Shown here in pieces: positions 1 to 12,444 of a stretch of 64,000 bases of DNA. The position numbers and the translations under genes were made by a program. A model generated the notes under the pieces. The model made no database searches. It was not told the DNA's origin and saw only the letters and a list, made by a program, of their open reading frames with translations. Position 1 is the first letter of the stretch, and each line of letters starts with the position of its first letter. Origin of the DNA: Phycomyces blakesleeanus NRRL 1555(-) (taxonomy: Eukaryota > Mucoromycota > Mucoromycetes > Mucorales > Phycomycetaceae); assembly GCF_001638985.1 (NCBI RefSeq), contig NW_017265168.1:62001-126000 (forward strand), in the 5' to 3' direction.

Positions 1-3000
1 ACACTTTGAGGCAGCCTCTGCATTAGTTGAAACATACAAAAGTAGGCGCATCAAGGTCATAACAACCCACCAAACAGGACCTTCCTGGCTTTATCTGGCC
101 TCCCGCACAACCACAGAATATCTCTGGATTTTGGACAACAATGCAGTACCTGGAGAACACTACCTCGAACGTATGCTCAAACTCTCGGCCACCAAAGAAT
201 ATCGCAATGCACTCTTAGGCACTGATGCTGGCGTGATGCACTCGGGTCTCGAAAACGAATCGAATGTGATTTGTCTACCAGCAAAGGAAACAGTAAGCCA
301 AAGGGTGGATATGGTCAACAATGTGTGGGTATTGCGTCGGTCATGGTTCAACGCAATATTCCATGCCGGACAACCTCTGGAAAGCAATCTCCCGCGGGCG
401 CTTCTTGGGCATTTTATCAGTCATGAAGTTCACTATCACGCCGGAATTCCGTCTGTAGCCCTCCCTGTAGATCCGCTTGATCCTTCAGTCTGGGCAAATC
501 AACAGACCCCAGAGGAACGGGCGACTCAGTGTGAGGTAATCGATCGGCACCTGAGAGAAGAACGCGACGGTCATGTCGAGTACGGTCGGATTGCCGGAGT
601 AGCTGGAACAGCTGGAACTGGTGGAGTAGGTGGGTTTGTCGAGGGTTTTGAAGCTCCAGTGGTTGCGTTTGTGGTAGACGGGAATCAGGAATTACAGGAG
701 TCGATTCCCCTGATCTGCAGTTTCCAGCGACAACAGGAGGTTAATGGTGCAGCTGTGCATGTGGTAATTACTGGAAAGTATCGAGGGTTGACGGCAAAGG
801 ATGTGGTGGATTCCCTGGACGCCTATCATCCAACATGCTCGGACTTGCGAATTCACGATCTAGAAGTCCATTACGGAAATCGAGGCGACATACCCCTTGA
901 CGAGCATTGGCGCCTACCAAATGAGATCATGTTTAGCCTGACACGCCTTTTGACGCGTCTTCAGCCACGAGTACTTATTCATATCCAACAGCGAACAAAC
1001 ATTGTTGGAGAGAGTATCAAGGCTGCCGGTAAAAAAGTACATGCTACAGTAATTAGTTTACCTGCGCGAGATATCGGACAAGCCCTCTGGATGGCTGATT
1101 TACCAGTGAGTTCACTTGAACGTAAGTAACTTTTTTTTTTAAAAAAAAAATGAACTGACTTGCTGACCAAGTTACCTATATTATCAATATCTAATTTCAT
1201 TTCATTTAATTCAATGACTTGAAACGCTGAATTTGTGTTATGTTTTGTGCTTTATAGAATGGCACTCATTTACGATCAAGATCATGATGGTAACAGACAG
1301 ACGGCCTCACTCACTGTCTCGACTGATTCGGTCCGCTGCCCGTGCTCACTACCTTGGAGACAAGATTGATCTGACAGTTGTGATGGAACAGACGAGCGAC
1401 AGAGTTACCCAGGCATTTGTCAACAGCTTACCATGGCCTCATGGTAGAAAGAATATTCGCCACAGAATTGTAAAAGTCAACCGGATGCCGGTATTTGTAG
1501 AGGCATGGTACCCGACCAACAATGACGAGTATGCAATCTTGCTTGATGAAGGGCTTGAGGTATCCAGCCTGTTTTATAGCTGGGCCAAATACTCTGTTTT
1601 ACGGTACCGCTACTCACCTGATAAGAATGCTGCGGCTGCCATGTTTGGAATCAGTCTTTACTCGCCACGCTTGATAGAAACCGACCCTAGTGGTCGTCGA
1701 TTGTTTGCGCCTGAAGCTACTCTGGAAAGATTTGGCTATCCTCGTCGTTCGCCTTATCTTATGCAATCTCCTAGTAACTCTGGTGCACTGTTTTTCCCCG
1801 AACACTGGCGTGAATTCCACGATTATATTACAGTTAGACTTGCAGACCAGGCTAAGAAGCAGCTTCAGAAGATCTATGTTCCAAACGCACGATCAAGTCA
1901 ATGGACCAATTCATGGAGGAGATACTTTGACGAGATGATTTATTTGCGTGGATATGTGATGCTGTATCCCAACTACGAGGATTACACCAGCTTGTCCACA
2001 AACCACCTTGAATTAGGATCTCATGTAACAGACGATTACTCGCATGCGACATTTTTGTATCGTGTACCACTTATGAGTAAAAATATCATTTCGGAACAAC
2101 TGCCGTCTCACCGTCTACCCCATTGGCACGATCTTCCGGTATTAGATTTGTGGGGGAATCGAGAAGTGCTGGATATCTTACGAGAACGGGGTACTGCATT
2201 CCACCGTCAGGTCTCAGCATGTGAGCCAATAGAGCTTGGTCAACATCGGCATGACCCCTCGGATATGCTGTGTCCTTTTGCACAACTCGTTACTGTTGCT
2301 GTTGCATCTGAGGACGAGGTTGTACCCGAATTCCCTACTCGTGTAGTTACTATCTATGTTACTAGCACGACTGAGCCAACACCACCTACTACTGGCAGTG
2401 ATAGTAACAGTAACAGTAATAGTAATAGTAACAACAATTCCCAAAACGATGTGGGCAATCCAACTATTGAAACAGACGAGACCGAGGAGATTGTTGAAGC
2501 CAATGAGATTATAGCAGACATGGAAGTGGATTCTTATGTGGATGATAAATCTAATGCAGATGCAAATACAAATACAAATGCAGATACAAATGCAAACGCA
2601 AACGCAGACACAGACACGGATACAGATACAGATAAAACTGGATCCGAAACTTATGTAGACCCTGAACAACAAACAGATGGACAGTTTGAAGAAGCAGAAG
2701 AAGAAATAGAAGTAGAAGAAGATCCGATGTATAATGCAAACAGTGGCCTTGGAGCTGGTATTGTTGATGATGAGACTCGAGTAATGGCTTTATCGGAAAA
2801 CCAACTAAAGCAAGAACAGTTTTTGCAAGTGGATCCTAAAGAGGCGTTGGGAAACCTTGAGTCTATGGCTGCCACTGAAGAAGAGGCAGAGGCAGAAGCA
2901 GAAGCCAAAGATCCGACTATTCAAGATATTAAAGAAGATGAAGGCGAAGAAGCCGAAGAAGCTGAAGATCTGGAGGGAGAGGAGGATGGTCAAATAGAAG

Positions 3001-3143
3001 AAGAGGAATCTGAAGATCCAGACGGACAAGGACAAGGGCAGGATGGAGATGATGGAAATGATCAAGAAGGTGTAAATGTAGATGAAACAGAACAAAACCA
3101 GGAAAGAGATGCATTTGAAGTAGAAGACATTGATTTTGCGTAA
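1..3143 (+). CDS. GT2-like glycosyltransferase, 5'-partial, with long acidic low-complexity tail
   Basis: The reading frame is open from base 2, so the gene starts left of the window. Visible exons are 2-1121 and 1258-3143; the intron is 1122-1257 (GTAAGT...TTTATAG), and joining across it keeps the frame. At least 1001 residues are present. The visible start contains YLWILDNNAVPG, which resembles the metal/nucleotide-sugar (DxD-type) segment of GT-A glycosyltransferases. Later motifs such as LLDEGLEVSSLFYSWAK, PYLMQSPSNSGALFFPEHW and MLYPNYEDYTSLSTNHLE fit the eukaryotic GT2-like family of unknown acceptor. From about base 2380 the protein is no longer globular: a Ser/Asn run, an Asn/Thr/Asp/Ala run and then a very Glu/Asp-rich C-terminus. 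The glycosyltransferase call comes from family resemblance; donor and acceptor are unknown. No signal peptide can be judged because the N-terminus is missing. Confidence 0.7.
2398..2437 (+). repeat. In-frame trinucleotide-type repeat encoding Ser-Asn dipeptides
   Basis: Alternating AGT and AAC/AAT codons encode a run of Ser-Asn pairs within the glycosyltransferase tail. It is microsatellite-like, so repeat-length variation between strains is likely. Confidence 0.8.
2553..2634 (+). repeat. In-frame repeat encoding Asn/Asp-Thr/Ala dipeptides
   Basis: Hexanucleotide units of the AATACA / GATACA / AACGCA type encode alternating NT, DT and NA pairs. This is a second coding microsatellite in the same tail, just before the Glu-rich segment. 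Confidence 0.8.
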
Positions 3144-3357
3144 AGAAAAGAAAGAGTAAAAAGAAGGAAAGGGAAAAATGAAAACAAATAAACCAAAAAA
3201 AACACACACACACTAATAATAATAATACTACTTACTTACTACACAATCCATAATACACAATCCATAATACATAATCCATAATACATACATTAATTAATTA
3301 ATAAATAAATAAATGAATAAATATATAATTTATTAATTTATTATATATATATATATA

Positions 3358-3412
3358 CAGACCCATATCAGTACTGAATAAAATTTTAAGATTCCGCCAA
3401 ATCAAGGCATCA
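3358..3412 (+). repeat. Left terminal inverted repeat of the Tc1/mariner element
   Basis: 55 bp beginning CAGACCCATATCAG directly after the TA target dinucleotide. It is a perfect reverse complement of 4644-4698. Confidence 0.97.
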
Positions 3413-3468
3413 CCATTACACTACTTTTTATTTATTTTTTCAAAGCTTTTCCTCATTCGAATCTCACC

Positions 3469-4527
3469 ATGTCTCACCAAAACAAAAAGGAAACTCTTCC
3501 CAAACGAAAGCAGCTTTCAGATTATCAAAGAGGACTGATAATTGGTGGTGCTATAGTAAATGGCACTGCTGCTGAAATTTCTGAGAAGAATGGTATACCT
3601 CTAGCAACGGTGTATTCCACAATCAATAGATGGAGAGATACTGGAACCGCATTTCCTGATAAGCGAAAAGGAACTTTGAAGATAATGGATGAGCGAGATG
3701 AGCGTCACTTGAGTAATATGAAGACGAATCGTGAGACAACACTTGGGGGTCTTACCACCTTCATGTCTGACACCCTAGGGCATCCCATCTCCAAGTCTAC
3801 CATTCGTCGAACTATTCGTAGATCTGGATTGTCTTCTTGTAAAGTTGTATACAAGCCACTGCTATCAAAAGCACACAAGAAGAAGCGGTTGGCATTTGCT
3901 AATCATGCCAGAGAGACCAATCAGAGATGGGATCGCGTCATCTGGAGCGATGAGTCAAGGTTTATGCTTTTCAGCAGAGATGGCAATACTAGAGTATGGC
4001 GGTATCCTCAAGAAAAATACAGAGAAGAGTTCATTAAACCAAGACTGCAGTGTGGTGGAGGCTCCATTATGGTTTGGGGCTGTGTATGGGCAGGAGGAGT
4101 TGGCCCATTGAAAACCATAAAGAACACGCTTGACCAGTATGCATATATGGACTTAATGAAAAGGAAGCTTCTTCCATTTATGGAATCTCTTAGTGAGAAC
4201 AATGATGGGGAGTTTATCTACCAAGAAGATAATGCTCCTTGTCATAAGTCTAAGCTTGCAGAAGAGTGGAAGAAGCGTCAGAACTTCCCAGTGATGGTAT
4301 GGCCGCCGAACAGTCCAGATCTCAGCCCCATAGAGAATTTATGGGCATATCTTACCAGAAAAGTGAAGGCCAGAGTCCCCTCTCCAAAAAATCTTAATGA
4401 GCTGGAGAGGGCTATTCATATAGAATGGAAGAATATTCCGGCTGACGTTTGCAAGACACATTGCATGTCAATGCCTAATCGCTTACATGAGATGAAGAAG
4501 GCTCGTGGAGGGTCAACACATTATTAA
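3469..4527 (+). CDS. Tc1/mariner transposase (DDE family)
   Basis: A 352-residue single-exon protein, typical length for Tc1 transposases, with no frameshift or internal stop. The N-terminal third carries a helix-turn-helix of the paired-like type (QRGLIIGGAIVNGTAAEIS followed by a second HTH near STIRRTIRRSG). The catalytic core shows all three acidic residues in context: VIWSDESRF (first Asp), YQEDNAPCHK (second Asp) and SPDLSPIENLW (Glu). The spacing between the second Asp and the Glu is about 34-35 residues, as in Tc1 elements. Strong intact DDE motifs and perfect flanking inverted repeats support a potentially functional enzyme that would cut and paste this element at TA sites. Confidence 0.96.
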   Translation: MSHQNKKETLPKRKQLSDYQRGLIIGGAIVNGTAAEISEKNGIPLATVYSTINRWRDTGTAFPDKRKGTLKIMDERDERHLSNMKTNRETTLGGLTTFMSDTLGHPISKSTIRRTIRRSGLSSCKVVYKPLLSKAHKKKRLAFANHARETNQRWDRVIWSDESRFMLFSRDGNTRVWRYPQEKYREEFIKPRLQCGGGSIMVWGCVWAGGVGPLKTIKNTLDQYAYMDLMKRKLLPFMESLSENNDGEFIYQEDNAPCHKSKLAEEWKKRQNFPVMVWPPNSPDLSPIENLWAYLTRKVKARVPSPKNLNELERAIHIEWKNIPADVCKTHCMSMPNRLHEMKKARGGSTHY

Positions 4528-4643
4528 TTTTTTTAATAAATTTACTTTTTATTTTTTAAGAGCCATATCTTAGTATATATATGCTTTCAAACATGGGGTG
4601 TTAAGTGAATATAGACAAACTAGTGTAAGAATGTTAAAGAAGT

Positions 4644-4698
4644 TGATGCCTTGATTTGGCGGAATCTTAAAATTTTATTCAGTACTGATATGGGTCTG
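4644..4698 (-). repeat. Right terminal inverted repeat of the Tc1/mariner element
   Basis: 55 bp ending GATATGGGTCTG before TA. It is a perfect inverted copy of the left end. Confidence 0.97.
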
Positions 4699-4700
4699 TA

Positions 4701-5054
4701 TATTATATGTGTATATATGTGTGTGTACGTACGTACGTTGTAATGACAGAATATTTTCTGACTAATGTTGATATGGAAGACAAGATCTTTTTGGTAATTT
4801 TGGTTTTTGGTTTTTGTTTTCAAACTTTCTTAGCTAATGGTGTTACAGGCTATGCTGTTGTCTTGTTAGGGAAAGATCATTGGCTGTTGTGAATTTCTGT
4901 ATTCTATTTACCTCTTGAACTCGCGTAAATCTATATATATATTATATATTTTTACTTTATAAATAATAATAATAATAATAATATTTTATTATTATAAAAA
5001 ATCCAACAACAACTCTTCCCTCAAGTCTCCTGTATCTTAAAACTCCCAGCAATC
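4701..5054. other. Spacer between transposon and Vac7 gene
   Basis: AT-rich, with short TG/TA and AAT runs (about 4970-4985). A 61-codon open frame at 4707-4892 shows no recognisable family and is probably chance. This stretch must include the Vac7 promoter and 5' UTR, but no clear element is seen. Confidence 0.5.
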
Positions 5055-7716
5055 ATGCCGAATCTCGCACCACCGCCACTACAACCACAAAACGGAAATC
5101 CTAACAGCTCAGTACCACCCCTTGATCAGTCAGCTCCTTTGGTAGCTCCAAAGGACTCTTCTACTATGCCACTAGACAGTCCTAAACCTAGCAATTCCAC
5201 ATCCGATGTCACTTCTCAATCGAATCCTAATCTCACACGCCCCGTTCAACCAAAAAGGCAATTTATGAACAAGTTTGCTACAATTCCCACCGACAAATGT
5301 CCACAGAATCTATGCCGAGATCTTCTCTTATCCAACTTTGACCGCAACCTAACTGTAGAAAAAGCTCATTTTGAACCACAACCTTTTACGGGCACAGCTA
5401 ATGGCGTGATCATGGCACCTACTCCACAACCATCCCACTCTAATTCATCCCATTCTTCCACACCAGATCATGACAAGGGAGGAATAGATCAAACTAATCA
5501 TCCAACCGACCTACTAAAGAGTCGATCTCGTATTCCAATGACCAACACATGCCAGTCTCCACCACACCCACAACCCTTGACAGCTACAGCAAATGGACCA
5601 AACTCAAACCAATCTCAATCCTCGACCCAACCTAACATTCAGGCCACACTCTCAATTCCAGCATATGGCTCCAATCAAATGGGTGACAACAGAAGAGGGT
5701 CAAACGCAAAGGGAGAAGTAAAGAATTTAATTTAATTTATTACTATATATCTTATTTTTCTTAAATTTATTTTTATTATTATTTTATTTATTTTTTGACT
5801 TTCTTCTTTATTGCTGTGTTGGGTTTTCTGTACATTGATATTAATATAACTAACGCAATATTTCCATTAGCCTGATCGCCTTTTGCGCTCTTCTCCATCT
5901 CTTAATAAGAAAAAGAAAAGATCGATGGCTAGTCTTGGAGGAACAGCAAGTCCAGCTGAGGTATTCCATCGCAATCTCGTCGATGCAGTCTCCAATGTAG
6001 AAGGTATCTAATTACTACTAGTATTACTATTATTCTGTCTTTTGTCTTTTTTTTTTCGGAATAAGGGCCGGTTAATAGATAGATAGATATGCATATTAAT
6101 ATGCTCTTATTTCACTTTTATCGTCTAAATCGTAAAATCTGTACGATTACTTGATAGATTCCGACGAAAACGAACAATACGTTTATCCTTTTAGTGGTAC
6201 GAAAATATCTTGTATTTCTCTTTGGCGGTCAACCTCCTTATTTGTTGTATTTATCCAGACAATGGTTCACTTCATCGTCCGCACTCTATCCAGTCGATCC
6301 CTGGAAATACGCCTGAGCTACAATCGGATCGACCACGTAGAGGAGGGCGACAAAAGGGATTTTTTGGGGACTTATTTAGAGCAACATCGTTATCAAATGA
6401 GGCCTCACGGCTAGCAGAAGAAGCAGAAGAAGCAGCAGCAGCAGAAGAAGAAGAAGGAAGCATGACAGACCATTATCGGCCCAGACTGCGGAATCATGTT
6501 ATGGATCATCCACACAGACCAACAAAAAAAGATCAAACCAAACCAGGTTTACTTGGCAGATGGTATGATGGAAAGCCAACAAATCGTCGGTCTAGAAGAG
6601 GTCACCAGAACATACCTACCCATGGTCCTTATGGAGATGGATATACAAGTGACGACGAGGGCATGCCACTCCTGAGAGTCGATCGCTATCGGACCCGCCA
6701 AAAGAAGAATTGGTGAGGGCCTCTAATAAAGAAAGAAATAAAAAAGAATATTAAATAATTAATTAATTAACTAACTAACTAACTAACTGACTATTTAATT
6801 ATTTAATTATTTAATTAATATATATATATATATATATCTTATTCTTATTCTTATTACTGTTATTTAGCTCTCAAGTGGTGTGGAATACATGTCTTGGTAT
6901 TTTTGCTATAATTTTACTTGCTCTTGTTCTGGTGATCTACAGGGCAAAACCACTTGAGGATATTGAGGTTGAAATGGGCCGAGTACTGGCATCTGATAAG
7001 GAACTTATATTTGACCTCCATGTCAAGGCAAGCAACTGGAACTGGTGGACAGTTAAGATTGGCGAAGCAGACATTAGCATGTTTGGATTTAGTCAAATTG
7101 TTCCTCTTTCACTCAATGCAACCGAGGAGGACTTACAAGTCCAGGGTAAAGTACACACAATATATGCCAAGTATATTATTATTTGAGGGGGTGGAAGACG
7201 ATTGCTTTGGGTTTATTTATTTATTTTTTTGGTACAAAAGATGATAATAACAATCTTTCTTCTTCCTCTTCTTTTGATTAGGTGCAGATCCTGCTGAATA
7301 CCTAGGGAGCTTTTACCACTTTGATGAACCTCTTTCAATTCCTTCTTCTATGTTTACCAGACAAAGATCTATAACAATTAGTCAGATCCGGATAAAATCC
7401 CCAGGTGCTGATAAGAGTGGAAACGAACGATGGTAGGCTAATGTTCTTTTGTCTCTTATGGTTATCGAACAAACCAAAACCAAAAACAAAAAAGTCCATG
7501 TTTAATTTTCTTGCTTGAAACTCATTCTCTATCTACAGGTCTCGCATCATTCGATACCCCTACGGCTTGGTAGCCAGAGGTGTGTTCAAATACCACCCAA
7601 CACCTCTACCGGGCACATATCCACAGTCCATTGCTATCTGTGATGTAGCCCAGGTAGACCCAATGACAGGAAATGTTTCTGAAGACCCTGATCAGAGTTA
7701 TTGTTTGGGCGATTAA
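5055..7716 (+). CDS. VAC7: Vac7-like vacuolar PI(3,5)P2 regulator
   Basis: Seven exons (5055-5717, 5871-6003, 6158-6196, 6259-6712, 6868-7145, 7282-7432, 7539-7716) give 631 residues in frame. The first ~220 residues are Pro/Ser/Asn-rich and probably disordered. The family block SLGGTASPAEVFHRNLVDA is followed by DSDENEQYVYPFS, matching the Vac7 (S/D)D-E-x-FVYE-type motif. A single membrane segment (GIFAIILLALVLVIYRA) precedes a LEA-2-like luminal domain containing VLASDKELIFDLHVKASN, GSFYHFDEPL and YGLVARGVFKYH. In yeast, Vac7 is a vacuolar-membrane protein that activates the Fab1 lipid kinase; that role is inferred here by homology. Intron 1 has a good CTAAC branch site just before its acceptor. 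Confidence 0.88.
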
Positions 7717-8396
7717 AAACAAAAACGAAAAACGAAAAACAAGGAAGGCTGTTCCAATATTTCTTATATAGTAATTGTACATTTTAGACAACTAAGAGGG
7801 CGAATGGAATTTATATAAAACCATGAAGTATATTAATTAATATTAATAATAATCATAGTAGTAGTAGTATATATATATAAATATATATATGTGTGTGTGT
7901 GTGTGTGTGAGGGCGTTTGTTAGTTATTAATATTGCTCTCCTTTCTTCTCTTGTATTATTATTTTTTCTTTGATTACTCAGAATATGGTTGCATTCCAAT
8001 AGGTCTTTATTGTTTCTAGAGTGCTTATATAGCATTGATACCAACTTCCTTATACTCTTTTGATTTTAACTTACAGGGCTGACTATTATTTATTACACAA
8101 GACATTTTAGACATTAATACTAAGTGCCTCATAAAGAGTAACATCTAATTTGTCTAATGTTTTCGAGAATAGTCTCAATCTCAAGTTGAACAATTGTAAT
8201 ATGATGATTTCATACCTTTTACAAGCTTAATTTTATTTTATTTTATTTTATTTTATTTTTATTATTGATTTTACCTGTCGGGATTCTCATAAATTACGAC
8301 GAATAACTTTCTTCCGCATTTTCTTCTTCTTTTATTTTTCTCTATTTTCTTTCTATTCAAAAGCCTATCAATCACGTAAAAGTCCCTTCTATCGCC
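7717..8396. other. Spacer between VAC7 and RGD2-like gene
   Basis: AT-rich. It has TA/TG microsatellites at about 7868-7909 and a TTTTA tandem run near 8230-8262. The last ~70 bases before 8397 are CT-rich, as is common near fungal transcription starts. No further gene is seen. Confidence 0.5.
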
Positions 8397-11300
8397 ATGG
8401 CGTCTGCTCTTCATTTCGAGACCTCTTTCTGGTCTCAGAAACAACCACACTCGACGCTTCCTGATTTCCAGTCTGGACTACAGATATTACACCAGAAATT
8501 ACAGCAAAGCAAAGTAGAAAACGAAGAAGTCATCACTTTTTTTAAAGATCGCATTTCTATTGAGGAATCATATGGCAACAAACTCATCGACCAGTCCAAG
8601 ATACCTTCGAAAAATTCCGGATTTGGACGAGACGAAGGTGCTGGACTGCGAAGCTGTTTCGAAAACTTCAAGGTCGCCAGTTCCCAGTTTGGCACACACC
8701 ATAAAGAGACTGCAGCCACAATGACCGATAGTGCGTTAAAACCTCTGCAGACGTTCAACGAAGACTACAAAAACATGGTGGCCACCAGCCGTCAACAGCT
8801 CGACAGCAACCTCAAGCAATTCGACGGGCTATATAAAGACGCCGAACGCGCTAAATCACTTTATAATCGACGATGCCGCGAAGCCGACCAGGCCGAGGAA
8901 CAGGCCGTTCAGCAGGCTTCGCTCGAAGCTCCTCCTCTTCAACCTCCTACATCTCCCACAGAACAATCCCAGCCACCTGCGGAACCAGCTCCGCCTGTAC
9001 CTCCCAAAGACATAATTACTGTGCGTCTAGGAAGCCAGGTCTTGACCCCAGCTGAATTCGACACTCTTATCCAACAGATGCGCAAAGAAATCCCCGTAAA
9101 AGACCACCGAGTGCCTATCCTAGGCACGTACAAGTCTACCTCTACTGGCGAAGACATTGCGCGTTGGCTCCAGCACAATCTGGCACAATGCAAAGACTCG
9201 CCCGCAATGGCTGACATTGTCGGACAGCAGCTGATCCAGCCTCATGGTGTGTTACGACTTATTGCACAACGTGGAAACAAATTCCTACCCTCGGCAACAT
9301 CATATTACCAGTGGCGCATTCGTGATCCAGAAGAAGAGGCTGGCAGTGTGGGGTCCAACCCAACAACATCTGCATTGGGTGGCATTTTTGAAAAGCTTGG
9401 AGGCGGTATTGCGGTTGGTAATGGCGGTGTTAATGGCGGTGCGGGAGCAGGTGGGTCTCCGGTCGTGCCAGGGGAAGAACCATACAAGAAAGCAAGAATG
9501 GATGCAGAAAGAGCAGATGAGGCTTACCGTAGTGCAGTCAAACGAGTAGATCGTATGCGCACTGTAATTGAAGAAGCACTGGTGAGTGTATATATAGATA
9601 TAGATATATAGTTCAAAGAAAAACTAATGCTTATTGATTAGTTTACTCATTTTGCAGAGATGGAAAAGGTTGAGTTGAGAAGACTCGATACATTGAAACA
9701 AGGTAAAAGAAGCGATTTTTTTTTAAAAGTATAAAGTTACTAAACAAGTTTTTTTCTTCTTCTTTTACTTTAGTCTTTTCTGCATTCGCTTCTTGTCTTT
9801 CGGCATCATTACCCGGAGACAAGGCTATCGTAGATCAAATGCGTTTATTCCTTGAATCTCTGAAACCTGAACAGGATATCCAATACATTGTACAGCAATA
9901 TTGCACTGCTAGCTTCTCTCCAAAGGCAATGTTGTATGAGAACTACTACCATGGAATTGCACACGGTAAATTAAGTACAAGGTTTCACATAAATAATACA
10001 GAACATCTCATGCAAAAAAAAATTACAGATCAAATATTTGGTGTTCCATTAGAAGAATTAGGAAAACAGACAGAAAACGGTGTACCTCAATTTGTCACAT
10101 ATGCTTTGGAAGCTATTACACAAGGTAAGCTTTGTAAAGGGAATGGGATAATTGGATAAAGTTAAATATATGTATATTTAATGGATTTACCTTTTTATTA
10201 TTCTTCTTATTATTATCAATTAAAATAAATAAATAATAGGTGCCAATGAAATGTCTTTGGAAGGTAAGACGAGAAATACAAATGCAATAAAAAGATTGTG
10301 GGTGAAAATGATTGATTGACCAGTTTAAATAGAAAAGAGAAAACTGTGGTCAACGCCACTTGGGCTTGAGAGTGTTCACACCGCAAGAGCAGACATCAAT
10401 ATAGCCAGTTCTAGAATTACAGTCGATCTTTTGAAACAATATGAACCGGGTCTCTTAGTAGCTGTTCTTCGTCTATTCCTCCTCGAATTGCCAGAACCAT
10501 TATTGACCTTTGAGTTCTATGATCCAGCCCAAGCATTATACAACAGCAATAGTAAGTCTTAAAAAATATGTACTATGTATAAGTTGAGGTAAGATAATGT
10601 GTGGCTACGATATTCTTACCGCAAGCTTCTTCTTCTTCTTTTTGATAGGCGAACAAGACGAAAGTATGCGCATATTTCCACTGAGTCATTTGATTTCCAG
10701 TCTTCCTGGATCTCACTTCAACACTCTGGATGCACTGTTGACCCACCTTGACACATTCATTCGACAGTTCAGCAAAGCTCCTCTGGAAGAGGAAGAGATT
10801 TTCAAGATTTCTCAGATCTTGGGTCCAATTATTTTGCGTTCTCGGGTAGAAACCCTTACTACACTCACCAGTCGTGTTCCAAGACATCTAGCACACGATC
10901 TTATCAAATATCACAAAGACATCTTTTCTGAGGTCACCTATCGGGCCCATGCTGAAAGTGAAAAAAGACGCCAGACTCGTCTTGTGGCACTCAGAACAAC
11001 AGAACAAACCGAAGCAGAAACCAAGAAGCGAGGATTAATGTCGTTTATTAGACCAAGCGAAGAGACCAAATGGGGAGTGAATTCTGTTATGGGTGTATTC
11101 CAGCGAAATGGTAACGGAAGTGGTGGCGGTAGTGGCAGTGGCGGTAGTGGCAGTGGTGGCGGTACATCCACTTCTCCACCTGTACCTTCCCCTTCTGACA
11201 GTCGATCATTCACACCACCAACATCCATGCACTTTGGATCTGTGATCACCCAAGAGTCTCCACCTTCTTCACCCACCTTGCCACCAAAGGCGGACCCTCC

Positions 11301-11484
11301 TCCTCCTTCTTCTTCTTCTCCTCCTTCTCAAGTCATGTTTGATGTCGCTGATCACATATCTGATAAACCTGCTTCAATCAAAGAGACAGACAAAAAGGAA
11401 GTGGTTGAGGCTCCCCCTCCTCATCAACCAAAGGAAGAGAGTCAACCAGAAGGTGAGCTTGATCCATTCTTTGCTGATGATTAG
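8397..11484 (+). CDS. RGD2: Rgd2-type F-BAR / DEP / RhoGAP protein
   Basis: Seven exons (8397-9581, 9642-9702, 9774-9965, 10029-10124, 10240-10263, 10333-10551, 10649-11484) give 870 residues in frame. Residues ~1-170 form an F-BAR half (FETSFWSQ, FKDRISIEESYGNKL); a DEP domain (GEDIARWLQHNL) is inserted; the F-BAR resumes in exons 1-2 (YRSAVKRVDRMRT, FTHFAEMEKVELRRL). A RhoGAP domain follows (FGVPLEEL, VPQFVTYALEAI, LLELPEPLLTF, LGPIILRS). The likely arginine finger lies in GEKR, where most RhoGAPs have GIFR. The C-terminus is Gly/Ser- and Pro-rich. This order is that of yeast Rgd2, a GAP for Cdc42/Rho5, so a role in polarity or cell-wall signalling is inferred. Exon 5 is only 24 nt. The 63-bp intron 9966-10028 is a multiple of three, so its removal rests on family fit. 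Confidence 0.88.
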
Positions 11485-11748
11485 ATTTTCCACTACTCTC
11501 TATCTCTCTCTCTTTATTTCTATCTATCATCGTATATACATATATATATACAATATTTCTTCTTCTCTTCCCAAATCATGTGTACATAATTGTCAAGTTT
11601 ACATACATACACATACATGTACACACACAAATAAACAAATAAACAGAAAAATATATAATTTTCAATGGTTCATGCCATGACACATTTATTGGAGTAAATG
11701 AACATGCTAGACATCCAGATTAGACATCCAAACTAGAATCCAAGACCT

Positions 11749-12315
11749 TTAGATCTCCTGGACGCTGAGAGCGGGGGGGAGGGACTGTCTAAGCTTCAGG
11801 GCCTTCTGCTTGTCGTTGACGACAAGGGTGTAGAGGTAGCGAGAGCATCTGACCTTGAACTTGTACTTGTCACCGTTCTTCTTAACGCGAGCAGCTAATT
11901 TATTTAGAGTATGAATTTTTTAAATGAGAATCTAAAGTCGAGCAATGAAAAAGAAACGTCATGACGACATTGAAAGTAGCGGAAATTGCTTACACTTGGC
12001 GTCCTTTCTGCGGGTGATTTCAAGGAAATTCTTAATGTCCAGAACCTGTTTGGGCTATAGAGAAACATCAATAAATGTGGTTTTTGATTTCATTTGATTT
12101 CATTTGATTTTATTTTATTTTTATTTATATATAAATATAAAAATATGAATATGAATGTGCATATGTATATATGTTTATGTATTTTTTTCGTGGAGTGTAT
12201 CGTCTTGAATCTATTCTATCTATTGTGGTTTTCATCCATATAAAAGTCTTGGGAGGTGGTAATGGTGCTGTGGTATGGATACGAAATATGGTGTTGGATG
12301 AAGGATATTTACCAT
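11749..12315 (-). CDS. RPL38: 60S ribosomal protein eL38
   Basis: Coding exons on the minus strand are 12313-12315, 11994-12054 and 11749-11894, giving 69 residues; human eL38 has 70. The first coding exon is just the ATG, followed directly by a GTAAAT donor, and the 258-bp first intron delays the rest. The product aligns over its whole length with eL38: [17 protein letters not shown], then [20 protein letters not shown] and [10 protein letters not shown], ending [11 protein letters not shown]. Codons are strongly C-ending, as expected for high expression. It is too short and too split to appear as one open frame. Confidence 0.93.
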
Positions 12316-12444
12316 GATGACGGAATTATACCAAGGAGAAGGAGGTTTCTTCGGTTTGCCTGCTTAGGGCTCGACTTTCTACATGCTTGGGATACCTACA
12401 ATGGAAAAAAAATGAACAGACTGCTCTGGGCCGCACCGTCATAC

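Larger units (their letters stand above)
3358..4698 (+). mobile_element. Tc1/mariner-type DNA transposon, apparently complete
   Basis: The element is 1341 bp, bounded by 55-bp terminal inverted repeats (3358-3412 and 4644-4698) that match at every position, and flanked by TA dinucleotides (3356-3357 and 4699-4700), as expected for Tc1/mariner target-site duplication. It carries one uninterrupted transposase gene at 3469-4527. It sits in AT-rich DNA about 215 bp past the stop of the glycosyltransferase gene and breaks no recognisable gene. Identical ends plus an intact gene suggest recent insertion and a possibly autonomous copy; activity itself is inference. Confidence 0.95.

Noticed and set aside
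4707..4892. 61-codon frame right after the transposon
   Set aside because: Hydrophobic, low-complexity translation, no family and no splice partners.
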